Positions 16,876 to 25,683 are shown, counted from the stretch's first letter. The stretch: DNA of 64,000 nucleotides from Treponema sp. UBA6852 (GCA_002449305.1 DKDI01000035.1:5993-69992), one strand, 5' to 3'. The notes: a model not told the origin generated them from the letters alone. Made by a program: numbers and translations.

Positions 16876-19800
16876 ATGCTCACTAAAGAAAATTTCGCCG
16901 ATGTTTTAGTTCATCTTGGATTTACAAAAGAAAACAATATTTACACAAAGAAATTTGAGAATGTCGGCTGCGTTTTAAAGGCCGACTTTGCAAACGAAAA
17001 ACTGATTTATCCTATTGAAAAAGGCTTTGCCGTGAACGACGGAACTACGAGCAATTTTCTTCACGACGAGAATTTTGTTGTCTTTGAATGTGTGGCCCGC
17101 CTTTTTGAAAAAGGCTACCGCCCGGAACATATCGAGCTTGAGCCTAGATGGTCGCTAGGGCACGGCGGAAAAAGCGGAAAGGCAGACATCTGCGTAAAAA
17201 ACAAGGACGGCTCGCCTTATCTTTGCATAATCGAGTGCAAAACTTTCGGCTCTGAATACAAAAAAGAGCTTTCAAATATGAAAGAGTACGGCGGACAGCT
17301 TTTTTCTTACTGGGAGCAAGAAAAGGCGACTAAATGGCTGATTCTCTATGCAAGCGATTTTGTTTTGGATTCAGGCTCAAAAGGCAAAAAAATAATAACT
17401 TCAATTTCCACTGTGAACTGTGCCGACGACCCGAACCTTTTGGAGCTTTCAAAAGACGAGAAAAACGACACGAAGTATAAGCTTTACAAGGACGCCACAA
17501 ACGCAAAGTCGCTTTTTGAAGTCTGGAAAGAGACTTACGAGCAGAAATTCTTGGGCGACATAATTTTCAACGATGACACTGTCGCTTACGACATTGGCGT
17601 GCTTCCCCTCAAAAAGAAAAATCTTGCTGACTTTACGCGCGACGCAAAGATTGTGAACCAGTTTGAGGAGATTTTGAGGCACAACAACGTCTCTGACAAG
17701 GAAAACGCTTTTAATCGCCTTATCGCGCTTTTTATCGCGAAGCTTTACGACGAGAAGAAAAAGACTGACGACACGGAGGTTGATTTTCAGTACAAGAGCG
17801 GCACCGACACTTACCAGACAATGCAGGACCGACTCCAGCGGCTTCACCACGACGGAATGAAAGAATTTATGAAGGAAGAAATTTTTTACGTTTCCGATGA
17901 CTACGTGAAAAATGTCCTGAAAACTTCGCTCGGAGAAAACAGGGAGCAGCTTGAAAAAGAGCTGAACGACACAATTACAAAGCTTAAATTCTACACGAAC
18001 AACGATTTTGCTTTTAAGGACGTTCACAACAAGACGCTTTTTTATCAGAACGGAAAAATTCTTGTTGAGATGGTCGAGCTTTTCCAGAATTATAAGATTG
18101 TCGATTCAAAAAATCTCCAGCTTTTAGGCGATATGTTCGAGCAGCTTTTGAACAAGGGCTTCAAGCAGAACGAGGGCCAGTTCTTTACGCCTGTTCCAAT
18201 CACAAGTTTTATATGGAAGTGCCTTCCGCTTGAAAAAATTATTTTTGACGGCGAGAAAAATGAAATCCGCTATCCGAAAGTGATTGACTACGCCTGCGGT
18301 GCTGGGCATTTCTTAACCGAAGGCTTCGGTGAAATCAACAAGACAATAGAAAATCTCAATCTAAAGCCAAAATCTGGCTGGGAGCGCGGCTGCATTTACG
18401 GAATCGAAAAGGATTACCGCCTTGCGCGCGTTAGCAAAATCTCGCTTTTCATGCACGGCGCGGACGAGGGAAACATAGTTTTTGGCGACGGGCTTGACAA
18501 CCACGAGAACGAAATCACAATCAAAAACGGAATGTTCGATATTCTAGTTGCAAATCCGCCGTACAGCGTGAGCGCGTTCAAGAATCATCTTGAGCTAAAA
18601 AACAACAGCTTTGAAATCCTTGACTATATCTCAAAAGACGGAAAAGAAATCGAGACGCTTTTTGTTGAGCGGATTGCGCAGCTTTTAAAGCCGAAAGGAA
18701 TTGCCGCCGTTATTTTGCCAAGCTCGATTCTAAGCAATTCAAGCGCAACGTACATAAAGGCGCGCGAGGTGATTCTAAAGAATTTTGCGCTTCATTCTAT
18801 CGTGCAGCTTGGAAGCAAGACTTTCGGCGCGACTGGCACAAACACCGTTGTCTTGTACTTGGAGAAAAATGACGAGCCGCCTGTAAAAAGCCTTGCGGCT
18901 AAAGACAGCGTCTCCGCGATTTTCAGCTCAGATGATTTGCAGGTTGCCGCCGACAAGGAAGTTTTTGAGAAATACTGCGCGCACATTCAAGTTGAAAAGG
19001 AGGATTACATAAAATTTTTGAAAGACGCGCGGAAAAACGCGGACTGTTCCGCTTACAAAAATCACAATTATTTTGGAATGTATTTTTCAGATTTTGTTCA
19101 AAGCTTAGAATTCAAGACAGCCCAAAAGCAGGACGAAAAACAGAAGCTGAATTCTGAAAAAAACGGAAATGCGGACGCGAACGTAAACGAAAACACAAGA
19201 AAAGCGTTTTACAGGTTTGCGCGAAAAACAGAAGAGGACAAAATTTATTATTTTTCGCTTTGCAAAAATCAGAAAGTGCTTGTTGTAACTGCGCCAAATG
19301 ACAACGCTGAACAGGAAAAATTCCTGGGCTACAGCTGGAGCAACCGAAAAGGCGACGAGGGAATCAAGCCAAAATACGAGAAAACAGAAGAAAAATGCGG
19401 GCTTTTGTACAACAAAGACGATGAGGAAAACACCGTTTCGCGCTACGTGAAAGACAGCTTTTTAGGAATCTACAGAAGCGAGGGCAAATTGCAGAAATAT
19501 CTTAGCGTGTGCGCTTTGCCTGATATGCTCGATTTTTCACGCGCAGTTTTTGACAAAGCTATAAAAACGAACGCAAAAAGCAAAAGCGCAGAGACGGAAA
19601 TAAAAAGCAGGTTTAAGACAAAATCTCTTGAGCAAATTTTGCTTCCTGTTGAAGGAAAATTAACGAAAATAGAGCAAAAGCAAATCATGCAAGAAGGAAA
19701 ATTTCCTGTAGTTACCCAAGAAAGCGAAAAATTTATTTCTGGCTACACAAATGAAGAAAACTGCGTGACCGACTTGCCTCTTATTGTTTTTGGCGACCAT

Positions 19801-20673
19801 TCATGCACTTTCAAATATGTTGACTTTCCGTTTGTGCGCGGCGCGGACGGAACACAACTCCTAAAGACGAACCAGAAAGAAATTCTGACAAAATTCCTGT
19901 ATTTTTATCTTCAAACTATTCATATTTATAATTCTGAAAAATATGAACGGCATTTCAAATATCTTAGAACGATGAATATCCCGCTTCCGCCGCTTGAAGT
20001 TCAAAAATCGGTTGTCGCAGAGTGTGAAAAGCTAGATTTTGAATGCGAGAACGCAAAAAACGAAATCGAAAACTGCAAGAATCAGATAGAAGAGATAATG
20101 GCAAATGTTCAGGGCGAAAAGAAAAGATTAGGAGAGATTGCTCTGTATGCAACAAAAAGAATCGCCTATTCAGAAATCAGAGCGGAAGATTATGTTTCAA
20201 CTGACAATATGCTTCAAAAATGCGAGGGTGTAAAAATTTATGACGGCGTTCCGAATATTGAAAGCGTGATTGAATACCAAAAAGATGATATTTTAGTCTC
20301 GAATATCCGTCCTTATCTTCGGAAAATTTGGCTTTCTGACCGGAGCGGCGGCTGTTCCCCTGATGTCTTAGTTTTTAGAAATTCTGACCAGAAAAAACTT
20401 GATTCTAAATTTTTATATTTGTCGCTCTGCCGGGATTCTTTTTTTGATTTTATGATGAGCGGTAGAAAAGGAATAAAAATGCCTCGCGGTGATAAAAATA
20501 CTATTCCTAATTTTTTTGTTTCTGTTCCTCCAATCTCCGAGCAAAAGAAAATCGTTGCAAAAATCTCAGAGCTTGAGCAGAAAATTTCCGCCGCAAAAGC
20601 CGTAATCGCCGCCTGCCCTGAAAGAAAATCCGCCGTGCTAAAAAGCTGGCTGGAGCAGGCTGTTTTTCAGTGA
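16876..20673 (+). CDS. Single-chain restriction-methylation-specificity protein (Type IIB/IIG-like RMS fusion)
   Basis: 1265 aa. The N-terminus is a PD-(D/E)xK nuclease domain: Asp104 in GKADICV, then Glu120-x-Lys122 in IIECK. The middle is an N6-adenine methyltransferase: GQFFTP, the AdoMet motif DYACGAGHFL (Asp471) and the catalytic NPPY (560-563). The last 350 residues hold two HsdS-like target-recognition halves, each followed by a helical conserved region (IPLPPLEVQKSVV... and VPPISEQKKIVAKISELEQKI). This nuclease-methylase-two-TRD order and length are those of AloI-type enzymes, which read a bipartite site and cut on both sides. The gene is richer in GC and in GAC/AAC codons than its neighbours, suggesting transfer. 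The two TRDs mean no separate S subunit is needed, and none is present. Confidence 0.85.
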   Translation: MLTKENFADVLVHLGFTKENNIYTKKFENVGCVLKADFANEKLIYPIEKGFAVNDGTTSNFLHDENFVVFECVARLFEKGYRPEHIELEPRWSLGHGGKSGKADICVKNKDGSPYLCIIECKTFGSEYKKELSNMKEYGGQLFSYWEQEKATKWLILYASDFVLDSGSKGKKIITSISTVNCADDPNLLELSKDEKNDTKYKLYKDATNAKSLFEVWKETYEQKFLGDIIFNDDTVAYDIGVLPLKKKNLADFTRDAKIVNQFEEILRHNNVSDKENAFNRLIALFIAKLYDEKKKTDDTEVDFQYKSGTDTYQTMQDRLQRLHHDGMKEFMKEEIFYVSDDYVKNVLKTSLGENREQLEKELNDTITKLKFYTNNDFAFKDVHNKTLFYQNGKILVEMVELFQNYKIVDSKNLQLLGDMFEQLLNKGFKQNEGQFFTPVPITSFIWKCLPLEKIIFDGEKNEIRYPKVIDYACGAGHFLTEGFGEINKTIENLNLKPKSGWERGCIYGIEKDYRLARVSKISLFMHGADEGNIVFGDGLDNHENEITIKNGMFDILVANPPYSVSAFKNHLELKNNSFEILDYISKDGKEIETLFVERIAQLLKPKGIAAVILPSSILSNSSATYIKAREVILKNFALHSIVQLGSKTFGATGTNTVVLYLEKNDEPPVKSLAAKDSVSAIFSSDDLQVAADKEVFEKYCAHIQVEKEDYIKFLKDARKNADCSAYKNHNYFGMYFSDFVQSLEFKTAQKQDEKQKLNSEKNGNADANVNENTRKAFYRFARKTEEDKIYYFSLCKNQKVLVVTAPNDNAEQEKFLGYSWSNRKGDEGIKPKYEKTEEKCGLLYNKDDEENTVSRYVKDSFLGIYRSEGKLQKYLSVCALPDMLDFSRAVFDKAIKTNAKSKSAETEIKSRFKTKSLEQILLPVEGKLTKIEQKQIMQEGKFPVVTQESEKFISGYTNEENCVTDLPLIVFGDHSCTFKYVDFPFVRGADGTQLLKTNQKEILTKFLYFYLQTIHIYNSEKYERHFKYLRTMNIPLPPLEVQKSVVAECEKLDFECENAKNEIENCKNQIEEIMANVQGEKKRLGEIALYATKRIAYSEIRAEDYVSTDNMLQKCEGVKIYDGVPNIESVIEYQKDDILVSNIRPYLRKIWLSDRSGGCSPDVLVFRNSDQKKLDSKFLYLSLCRDSFFDFMMSGRKGIKMPRGDKNTIPNFFVSVPPISEQKKIVAKISELEQKISAAKAVIAACPERKSAVLKSWLEQAVFQ

Positions 20674-20767
20674 TAAATAAAGCAGTAATATCGCTTTTTT
20701 CCATGAATGCTTGTTAAAAAGTATATTTCCTCAAAAGAAGCTCCAAAAACTGTATTAAATTGTTGAA

Positions 20768-20831
20768 AACTCCCTTGGAAAAGTGTAGTGTATAAACAAA
20801 AACTCCATTGAAAAAGTGCGTTGATAAGCGA
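20768..20831. repeat. Two imperfect direct repeats upstream of the DUF4143 ATPase gene
   Basis: AACTCCCTTGGAAAAGTG (from 20768) and AACTCCATTGAAAAAGTG (from 20801) are 33 bp apart. Each is followed by a similar TGTATAAAC or TTGATAAGC tail. They lie 7-70 bp before ATG 20838, so they could be regulator sites or a small duplication. Confidence 0.45.
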
Positions 20832-20837
20832 GGTTTT

Positions 20838-22184
20838 ATGTTTATGTACAAACGGAAAATCATGGATGACTTGATAGCTTGGAAAAATAATGCGGGAAAA
20901 AAGAAAGCTCTTGTGATAAAGGGAATGAGACAGATTGGAAAAACATTCATTGTGAAAGCATTTGCCGAGGAGAATTACGAAAATGTTGTCTATATAAATT
21001 TCAAGGATAATGAATCTGCAAAAAAAATATTTGATGGCGATTTTGTAATCAATAGAATTACTTTGGATATTTCTGCTCTCTTTCCCGGCACTCATTTTGT
21101 TCCTGGCAAAACAATTGTTATTTTTGATGAAGTTCAAGAATGTGCTAATGCAAGGGCAAGTTTAAAAGCATTTATGCTTGATGGCCGTTATGATGTAATT
21201 TGCACAGGATCACTTTTAGGAATTAAAGGATATAACCGCAAAAAAGGACGTGGAATTCCAACGGGATTTGAACATATAATTTATATGAAGCCTATGGATT
21301 TTGAAGAATTCTTATGGGCCAAGAAGATAGACGAAAGTGTTATTTTGGAACTTAAACGTTGTTACCGAGAAAGGATTCCTGTAAGCGAGGTCATTCATAA
21401 TTCAATGCTAAGAAATTTTAGGGAATATATATGTGTTGGTGGACTTCCTTACGTTGTAGATAGGTTTCTTGCAACTAACGATATGAATGTTGTATATGCT
21501 GAGCAAAGGGACATTATTGAGGAATATAAGGATGATTTTGGCAAGCATCTGGATGAAAATGAAAGGGAAGAAATAGATTTAACTTTGCTTGCTAGAATAA
21601 ATAGAGTTTTTGATTCGATTCTTGCGCAATTGGCAAAAGAAAATAAAAAATTCACTTATGCACAGCTTGAAAAAAAAGGACGGTCAGAAAACTATCAGGC
21701 TGCAATTCAGTGGTTATTCGATGCTGGAATAATAAACATTTGCTATAATCTTTCTAATATTAGCCTGCCTTTTGAAGGAAACAAAATAGACAATATTTTT
21801 AAAATATATATGCAGGATTCAGGATTGTTTGTTGCAATGCTTGAGCAGGGAAGTTCTGCTGCCTTATTGAATGGTGATTTTGGTATGTACAAAGGTGCGA
21901 TCTATGAAAACATAATTGCTGATGCTTTTTCAAAGATGAATAGGCCTCTTTATTATTATCACAAAGAATCGGGTTTAGAAATTGATTTTGTTACAAAATA
22001 TCAAAATAATGCTGTTCTTGTAGAAGTCAAAGCAACCAATGGAAATACTAAATCTGCAAATACTATATTGAAGAATAAAGAACAATATAATGTGAACCTG
22101 TGCATTAAATATGGAGATTGCAATATTGGACAGGAAAAAGAAAAATTGTCTCTCCCTTATTATATGATTTTTATGTTGGAGTAA
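20838..22184 (+). CDS. AAA+ ATPase with DUF4143 domain
   Basis: 448 aa from ATG 20838, preceded by GCGAGG; an upstream in-frame ATG at 20808 lacks a site and falls within the repeats. Residues about 20-160 are the ATPase: Walker A GMRQIGKTF, Walker B IVIFDEVQECANAR, and sensor region ICTGSLLGI. Residues about 190-400 are DUF4143, with the C-terminal PD-(D/E)xK-like stretch EIDFV...VLVEVKAT. Such proteins are abundant in gut anaerobes, often in variable loci, and their function is unsettled. Here it directly follows the restriction-modification gene in the same orientation, 164 bp apart. Its base composition is lower in GC than the RM gene, so the two may have arrived separately. Confidence 0.8.
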   Translation: MFMYKRKIMDDLIAWKNNAGKKKALVIKGMRQIGKTFIVKAFAEENYENVVYINFKDNESAKKIFDGDFVINRITLDISALFPGTHFVPGKTIVIFDEVQECANARASLKAFMLDGRYDVICTGSLLGIKGYNRKKGRGIPTGFEHIIYMKPMDFEEFLWAKKIDESVILELKRCYRERIPVSEVIHNSMLRNFREYICVGGLPYVVDRFLATNDMNVVYAEQRDIIEEYKDDFGKHLDENEREEIDLTLLARINRVFDSILAQLAKENKKFTYAQLEKKGRSENYQAAIQWLFDAGIINICYNLSNISLPFEGNKIDNIFKIYMQDSGLFVAMLEQGSSAALLNGDFGMYKGAIYENIIADAFSKMNRPLYYYHKESGLEIDFVTKYQNNAVLVEVKATNGNTKSANTILKNKEQYNVNLCIKYGDCNIGQEKEKLSLPYYMIFMLE

Positions 22185-22266
22185 AAAGACCTTCTGTCGA
22201 TTGAAATGCTGTTATAAGCTCTTTTTCTTCTGAAACGTAAGTGCTGAAAGGTTTTGCAAAACATCT

Positions 22267-22373
22267 TATTTACCCTAGGCAAATAATCTATTTACCGTGA
22301 GTAAATAATATATTTACCTGTGGTAAATAGACTGTTTTCTCAAGGTAAATAAGCTATTTACTTTAGGCAAATA
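22267..22373. repeat. Five-unit tandem array of 19-bp palindromes, exact 22-bp period
   Basis: Units start at 22267, 22289, 22311, 22333 and 22355. Each is an inverted repeat of form TATTTACCnnnGGTAAATA with a 3-nt centre and 3 nt between units. Unit 4 has a divergent left arm (TGTTTTCT), unit 5 reads TATTTACT, and units 1 and 5 have GGCAAATA. A sixth, decayed unit may start at 22377. The array lies between the convergent ATPase and lacI genes. There are no spacers, so it is not a CRISPR. The rest of 22185-22435 shows nothing else I can name. Confidence 0.85.
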
Positions 22374-22435
22374 ACTTATATGCGCATAGAAAATGAAATA
22401 CTCGTAATCCTAAACGAATATATTTCTCATTTTCC

Positions 22436-23419
22436 TTACACAATAGAAATATCGAAAAGTGAGGAGTTTGGCGGTTCTTCGTTGTTTATAAGCTGAAGAA
22501 GAATTTTTGTGTTTTGAGCTCCCATTTGCTTTATCGGCTGTCTTGCGGAAACTACTGGCTTTATTATGTAGTGAATGGGCTTGTAGTCATCGAAAACCGC
22601 GAATCCGATTTTATCCAAGTCAAAGCCGAATTTACGCATTGTATCGAATATGAAGAAAAGAAAGTCTCCGCCAGCAGTTATAAAAACTGAATCAATATGC
22701 GGATTCTGTTTTAGAAATACGCTGATGTTTTTTACGGTTTCTTCTTCTGTGTACGGGCTGTGGACTACAGGCGGATTTTTTATTCCCTGTTCCTTTAGCG
22801 CGCTCTTGAATCCTTCAACACGTTCCTTGTTGTAAAGAAATTCTTTTGGACCGGCAATGCAGGCTATGTTCTTGCCTCCGTTTTCAATCAGCCGGGAAGT
22901 AAGAAGATACGCGCCTTCTTTGTTCCGAACGTCAACGCAGTAGTGGTTGCAAAGCGGAGTCCGCCCTTGAATGACAAATGGAATTCCAGAAGTGTTCAAA
23001 AGCTTGATTAAATCCGCGCGCACATATTCAGCTGGAACTACAAGCCCGTCTATGGATTTTTTTAATATTGCGTTTTCAAGTGATTTTAGCGGCTCGTCCT
23101 TGTCCTGTGTAATCACAAGAAGATTGTAGCCGTTTTTTTCAGCCTCGTAAGAAACTGCGGAAATTATTTCTATCCAGTAGGAAGTTGAAAGCGTGTATTC
23201 GTAATCTGCTGAAATCAGAATTCCGATTGTTTCTGACTTGTTGTGGGAAAGTGCTCTTGCCGCCGCGTTTGGAATATAGTTATATTCCGAGGCAAGCTTC
23301 ATTATTTCAATTCGTTTTTCTTCGCTTACGCCTTTCTGTCCGTTAAGGGCTTTTGACACTGTGCTTTTTGCAACACCTGTAAGTTCTGCAATTTCTTTTA
23401 TCGTGTATTTCATATTCAT
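22436..23419 (-). CDS. LacI-family transcriptional regulator of the mannan locus
   Basis: 327 aa (or 325 from the ATG at 23413). The N-terminal helix-turn-helix and hinge read TIKEIAELTGVAKSTVSKALNGQKGVS...ALSHNKSETIGIL, and the periplasmic-binding-protein-like sensor domain fills residues about 60-327. Residues such as VDSVFITAGGDF-type loops line the sugar pocket of the family. It is divergent from no gene but precedes the barrel gene on the same strand; matching palindromes lie before lacI itself, the barrel gene and the ABC operon. It is therefore probably an autoregulated repressor responding to a manno-oligosaccharide, inferred from context. Confidence 0.9.
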   Translation of the reverse strand: MNMKYTIKEIAELTGVAKSTVSKALNGQKGVSEEKRIEIMKLASEYNYIPNAAARALSHNKSETIGILISADYEYTLSTSYWIEIISAVSYEAEKNGYNLLVITQDKDEPLKSLENAILKKSIDGLVVPAEYVRADLIKLLNTSGIPFVIQGRTPLCNHYCVDVRNKEGAYLLTSRLIENGGKNIACIAGPKEFLYNKERVEGFKSALKEQGIKNPPVVHSPYTEEETVKNISVFLKQNPHIDSVFITAGGDFLFFIFDTMRKFGFDLDKIGFAVFDDYKPIHYIIKPVVSARQPIKQMGAQNTKILLQLINNEEPPNSSLFDISIV

Positions 23420-23459
23420 TTTTTTTGTAATGGTTGTTTTTTAGTTAAGGAAAATTTAA

Positions 23460-23515
23460 GGAAACTGTTTTCCTTTTGTTTCTATAAATATAAAGTAAAC
23501 TTCGCTTTTGGGCAA
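23460..23515 (-). promoter_or_regulatory. lacI promoter with operator
   Basis: Minus strand: -35 TTGCCC (23510-23515), 17 bp, -10 TATATT (23487-23492), then 14 bp to the palindrome GGAAAACAGTTTCC (23460-23473). The operator-to--10 spacing equals that at the barrel gene (14 bp) and nearly that at the ABC operon (12 bp). The half-sites GAAA/TTTC are shared; the central CG of the other two is missing here. Confidence 0.55.
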
Positions 23516-23573
23516 GGAAAAAATTTGTTACAAGATTATTCGATCAAACTGGATAATGACAAATTGAGTTCAA

Positions 23574-23607
23574 TAAAAAATGCTTCCCTGGAAACTCCAA
23601 GGAAGCA
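23574..23607 (-). terminator. Terminator of the outer-membrane barrel gene
   Basis: TGCTTCC (23581-23587) pairs with GGAAGCA (23601-23607), and TGGA with TCCA inside. On the minus strand it is followed by a T6 run (plus A run 23575-23580). It lies 50 bp after the stop at 23658. Confidence 0.8.
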
Positions 23608-23657
23608 AGTGTATGTTAAGTTTTATTAAAATAGGAGGCTAAAATAAAACTTAAATT

Positions 23658-25373
23658 CTAAAGTCTAAAGCTGAATGTTCCTGTGATGCATCCTTTGTCG
23701 GTGTCGTTGTCAGTGCTGTTTGTGTAAAGCTGATCCTGACGTTCATAGCGGAAATCAACATTGAACTTTTCAGAAGGATAGATAACAAGACCGAGCCTTG
23801 AATCCACTGTGTACTGTCCTGTTCTCTGGAGATTTGAACCGCATCTTTGAATGCAGCGTCCAAGAGCATAAGGCTTGATTCCAACAGAAAGACCGCTCTT
23901 TGTTACAGTTTTAATCATGTATTCAAGCTGGGCTGCTGCAAAGAATCTTGAGTCTCCGCCGTCCTGCTCCGCAAAGTTTACCCATTCAAACTCAACGAAT
24001 CCTCCGAGGTTTGGAATAAGAGCGTTTTCATCAGGAGTTTCAAATGCTGAAACTACAAGGCTTGCAATTCCGTTGTTGTCTGTGTTTACACCAACAGAAG
24101 CTCCGATTGGGAACTGTCTGCCCCAGAAGTCAAGAGAGTCGTGTCCGGCTTTTGCGTCTGCTCCGCGTGGATACCATGCCAAGCCTCCGCCGACTTCAAA
24201 CTGGCTGTTCTGATCTTCTGTCTTGCTTACGCCGTCATCGTAGTAAGTTCTTGTTCTTCCGTCGCTGTAGTTGTAGTCAATTCCAGCATAAGGAGCGATT
24301 ACGCCTTTAGAGGTTTCAATGTTGTAAGTAATGTCTGCGCCGAATGCCCGGATGTCTTTTGCTGTGCTAAGCTCTGTAAAGTTGATATTCTCGTTCGTTC
24401 TTGTTTCGCCTTTGCGTTTAGATTCGTAGGCTTTCTTATAGTTGAAAGTTGTGAGTCCGCTCAAGTTAAGTTCAAGCTGCTCTGTTGGCTTAAACATAAC
24501 GTCAAGCTGAACTGCTCCTGCGTTTCCTTCATTTAGCTTTTGATAAGTTTTTCCTCTCTTGATGTTTGCGCTAGAACCATAAGGATCTCCATATCCGCCA
24601 TCGCCATCAATATTGTCTTTAGAGCTTATCCAAGAACCAGCTGCTCCTGTAGAAAGCTGAACTTTAAGATTGTCGAATTCAATTCCTGTAGAAATAACGC
24701 CTGTAAGTCCAAGGCTTCCAGTGTCTTTGTCAAGAAAGTTTCTTGTGTCCTGAATTCCGTTGTAATACAAGAAACCAAGTGAGTTGTCCTTGTCTGTGTC
24801 GAATGCCTTGTCGCTGCGGAAGTCGTCAAAGATTGATTTTAAACTTGCGTGGTTGAATCCAACTTGGGCTCCGTCTTCATAGTTAAAGTTGTAGAAGTCC
24901 ATGAACCAGTTTCTGTATTTTACGCCGGCAACAATGCTTGAATAGTCAAAGTAGTTTGAAGCTTTGTCGTTGCTAGTTCCTGGGCGTTCTTCCCATCCTG
25001 TTGACTGTTTCTTTGAATCTACAGTTCCTGATTGTGCATCGTCTCCTCCGTTGTAGCTGTCAAGGTAAGTTTTCTTTTCGTCATAGAATTTAAAAACGTA
25101 TCTCAAGTCTTCAACTCTAAAGTAAACAGAAAATCCGTCGTTTTCTGAACTGTAGCCGCGGTTTGCTCCAGGAAACAAGTCCCACCAGATTTGCGCCTGA
25201 TCAACTGTTGATTCCATTCCGTAGATTTTTTCTTCAAGGTTGTAGCCAACTGTGTTGTGCATTTTAAGGTCGAACCAGGCGTTCTGCTTAACAGGAGCAT
25301 CATCTGCAAAAGCCGCCCCCCCCAGTGAAAGAAGTAAAGCCGATAAAGCCACAGGCATTTTTTTAATCTTCAT
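23658..25373 (-). CDS. Outer-membrane beta-barrel (porin-like) protein of the mannan locus
   Basis: 571 aa. A cleavable signal peptide (residues 1-23, ending AAFADD) is followed by alternating-residue beta strands rich in Tyr, Trp, Asp and Gly, with long polar loops. The chain ends near a Phe-rich strand (GTFSFRL), as in barrels. No named family is certain; it resembles large spirochaete porin-like proteins. GAGG lies 6 nt before ATG. The start codon is followed by a G8 tract (25316-25323) spanning codons 17-20 of the signal peptide, unusual in a gene that otherwise writes Gly as GGA. The LacI-type operator upstream suggests induction with the oligosaccharide importer, fitting a role in passing manno-oligosaccharides across the outer membrane. 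Confidence 0.7.
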   Translation of the reverse strand: MKIKKMPVALSALLLSLGGAAFADDAPVKQNAWFDLKMHNTVGYNLEEKIYGMESTVDQAQIWWDLFPGANRGYSSENDGFSVYFRVEDLRYVFKFYDEKKTYLDSYNGGDDAQSGTVDSKKQSTGWEERPGTSNDKASNYFDYSSIVAGVKYRNWFMDFYNFNYEDGAQVGFNHASLKSIFDDFRSDKAFDTDKDNSLGFLYYNGIQDTRNFLDKDTGSLGLTGVISTGIEFDNLKVQLSTGAAGSWISSKDNIDGDGGYGDPYGSSANIKRGKTYQKLNEGNAGAVQLDVMFKPTEQLELNLSGLTTFNYKKAYESKRKGETRTNENINFTELSTAKDIRAFGADITYNIETSKGVIAPYAGIDYNYSDGRTRTYYDDGVSKTEDQNSQFEVGGGLAWYPRGADAKAGHDSLDFWGRQFPIGASVGVNTDNNGIASLVVSAFETPDENALIPNLGGFVEFEWVNFAEQDGGDSRFFAAAQLEYMIKTVTKSGLSVGIKPYALGRCIQRCGSNLQRTGQYTVDSRLGLVIYPSEKFNVDFRYERQDQLYTNSTDNDTDKGCITGTFSFRL

Positions 25374-25403
25374 AAAAACCTCATAAAAAGTTAATTGATT
25401 TAA

Positions 25404-25459
25404 GAAACCGTTTTCTCTTTTGTATGTTTATGATAAGCATGGAATTCTTTGGCTGTCAA
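25404..25459 (-). promoter_or_regulatory. Promoter and LacI-type operator of the barrel gene
   Basis: Minus strand: -35 TTGACA (25454-25459), 18 bp, -10 TATCAT (25430-25435), 14 bp, operator GAAAACGGTTTC (25404-25415). The operator is the same 12-mer, inverted, as at 25672-25683. The 200 bp between this site and the ABC promoter (25460-25631) are very AT-rich, with nothing else I can name. Confidence 0.75.
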
Positions 25460-25631
25460 GTTTTTTTTCTGCAAAGTAAAAATATTTTTTTGTTGAATTT
25501 TGCACTTTTTTCTATTATTTGCTGTAAAAATATGAATTTTTTCTTCAAAAATTTTTAAAAATCTGCAAGAAGCTGCATTTTTTCAAGAAAAATCCGGCTA
25601 AAAATATATTAAAAAATGATAAAAAAAAAGA

Positions 25632-25683
25632 TTGACAACTGGGTTTTCGGTGCTATAATAAAATAAATAAAGAAACCGTTTTC
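25632..25683 (+). promoter_or_regulatory. Promoter and LacI-type operator of the manno-oligosaccharide ABC/mannanase operon
   Basis: -35 TTGACA (25632-25637), 16 bp, -10 TATAAT (25654-25659), both perfect consensus. The palindrome GAAACCGTTTTC (25672-25683) covers the expected start site, where a repressor would block initiation. A leader of about 130 nt follows to the GGAGG site of the binding-protein gene. Confidence 0.8.

Noticed and set aside
17449..18027. Long minus-strand frame inside the restriction gene
   Set aside because: It is a shadow of the GAC/AAG-rich coding strand (Val/Leu/Phe-rich), fully inside a recognised methylase-nuclease gene.
20667..21137. Minus-strand 156-aa open frame over the ATPase start
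   Set aside because: It mirrors the ATPase coding frame and the AT-rich repeats upstream and lacks any family pattern.
22267..22373. CRISPR array
   Set aside because: Units are contiguous 19-bp palindromes with 3-nt links. There are no unique spacers and no cas genes nearby.
22267..22373. Plasmid-type iteron origin
   Set aside because: The spacing fits, but no rep gene, DnaA box cluster or parA/parB lies nearby, and the flanks are ordinary chromosomal genes.
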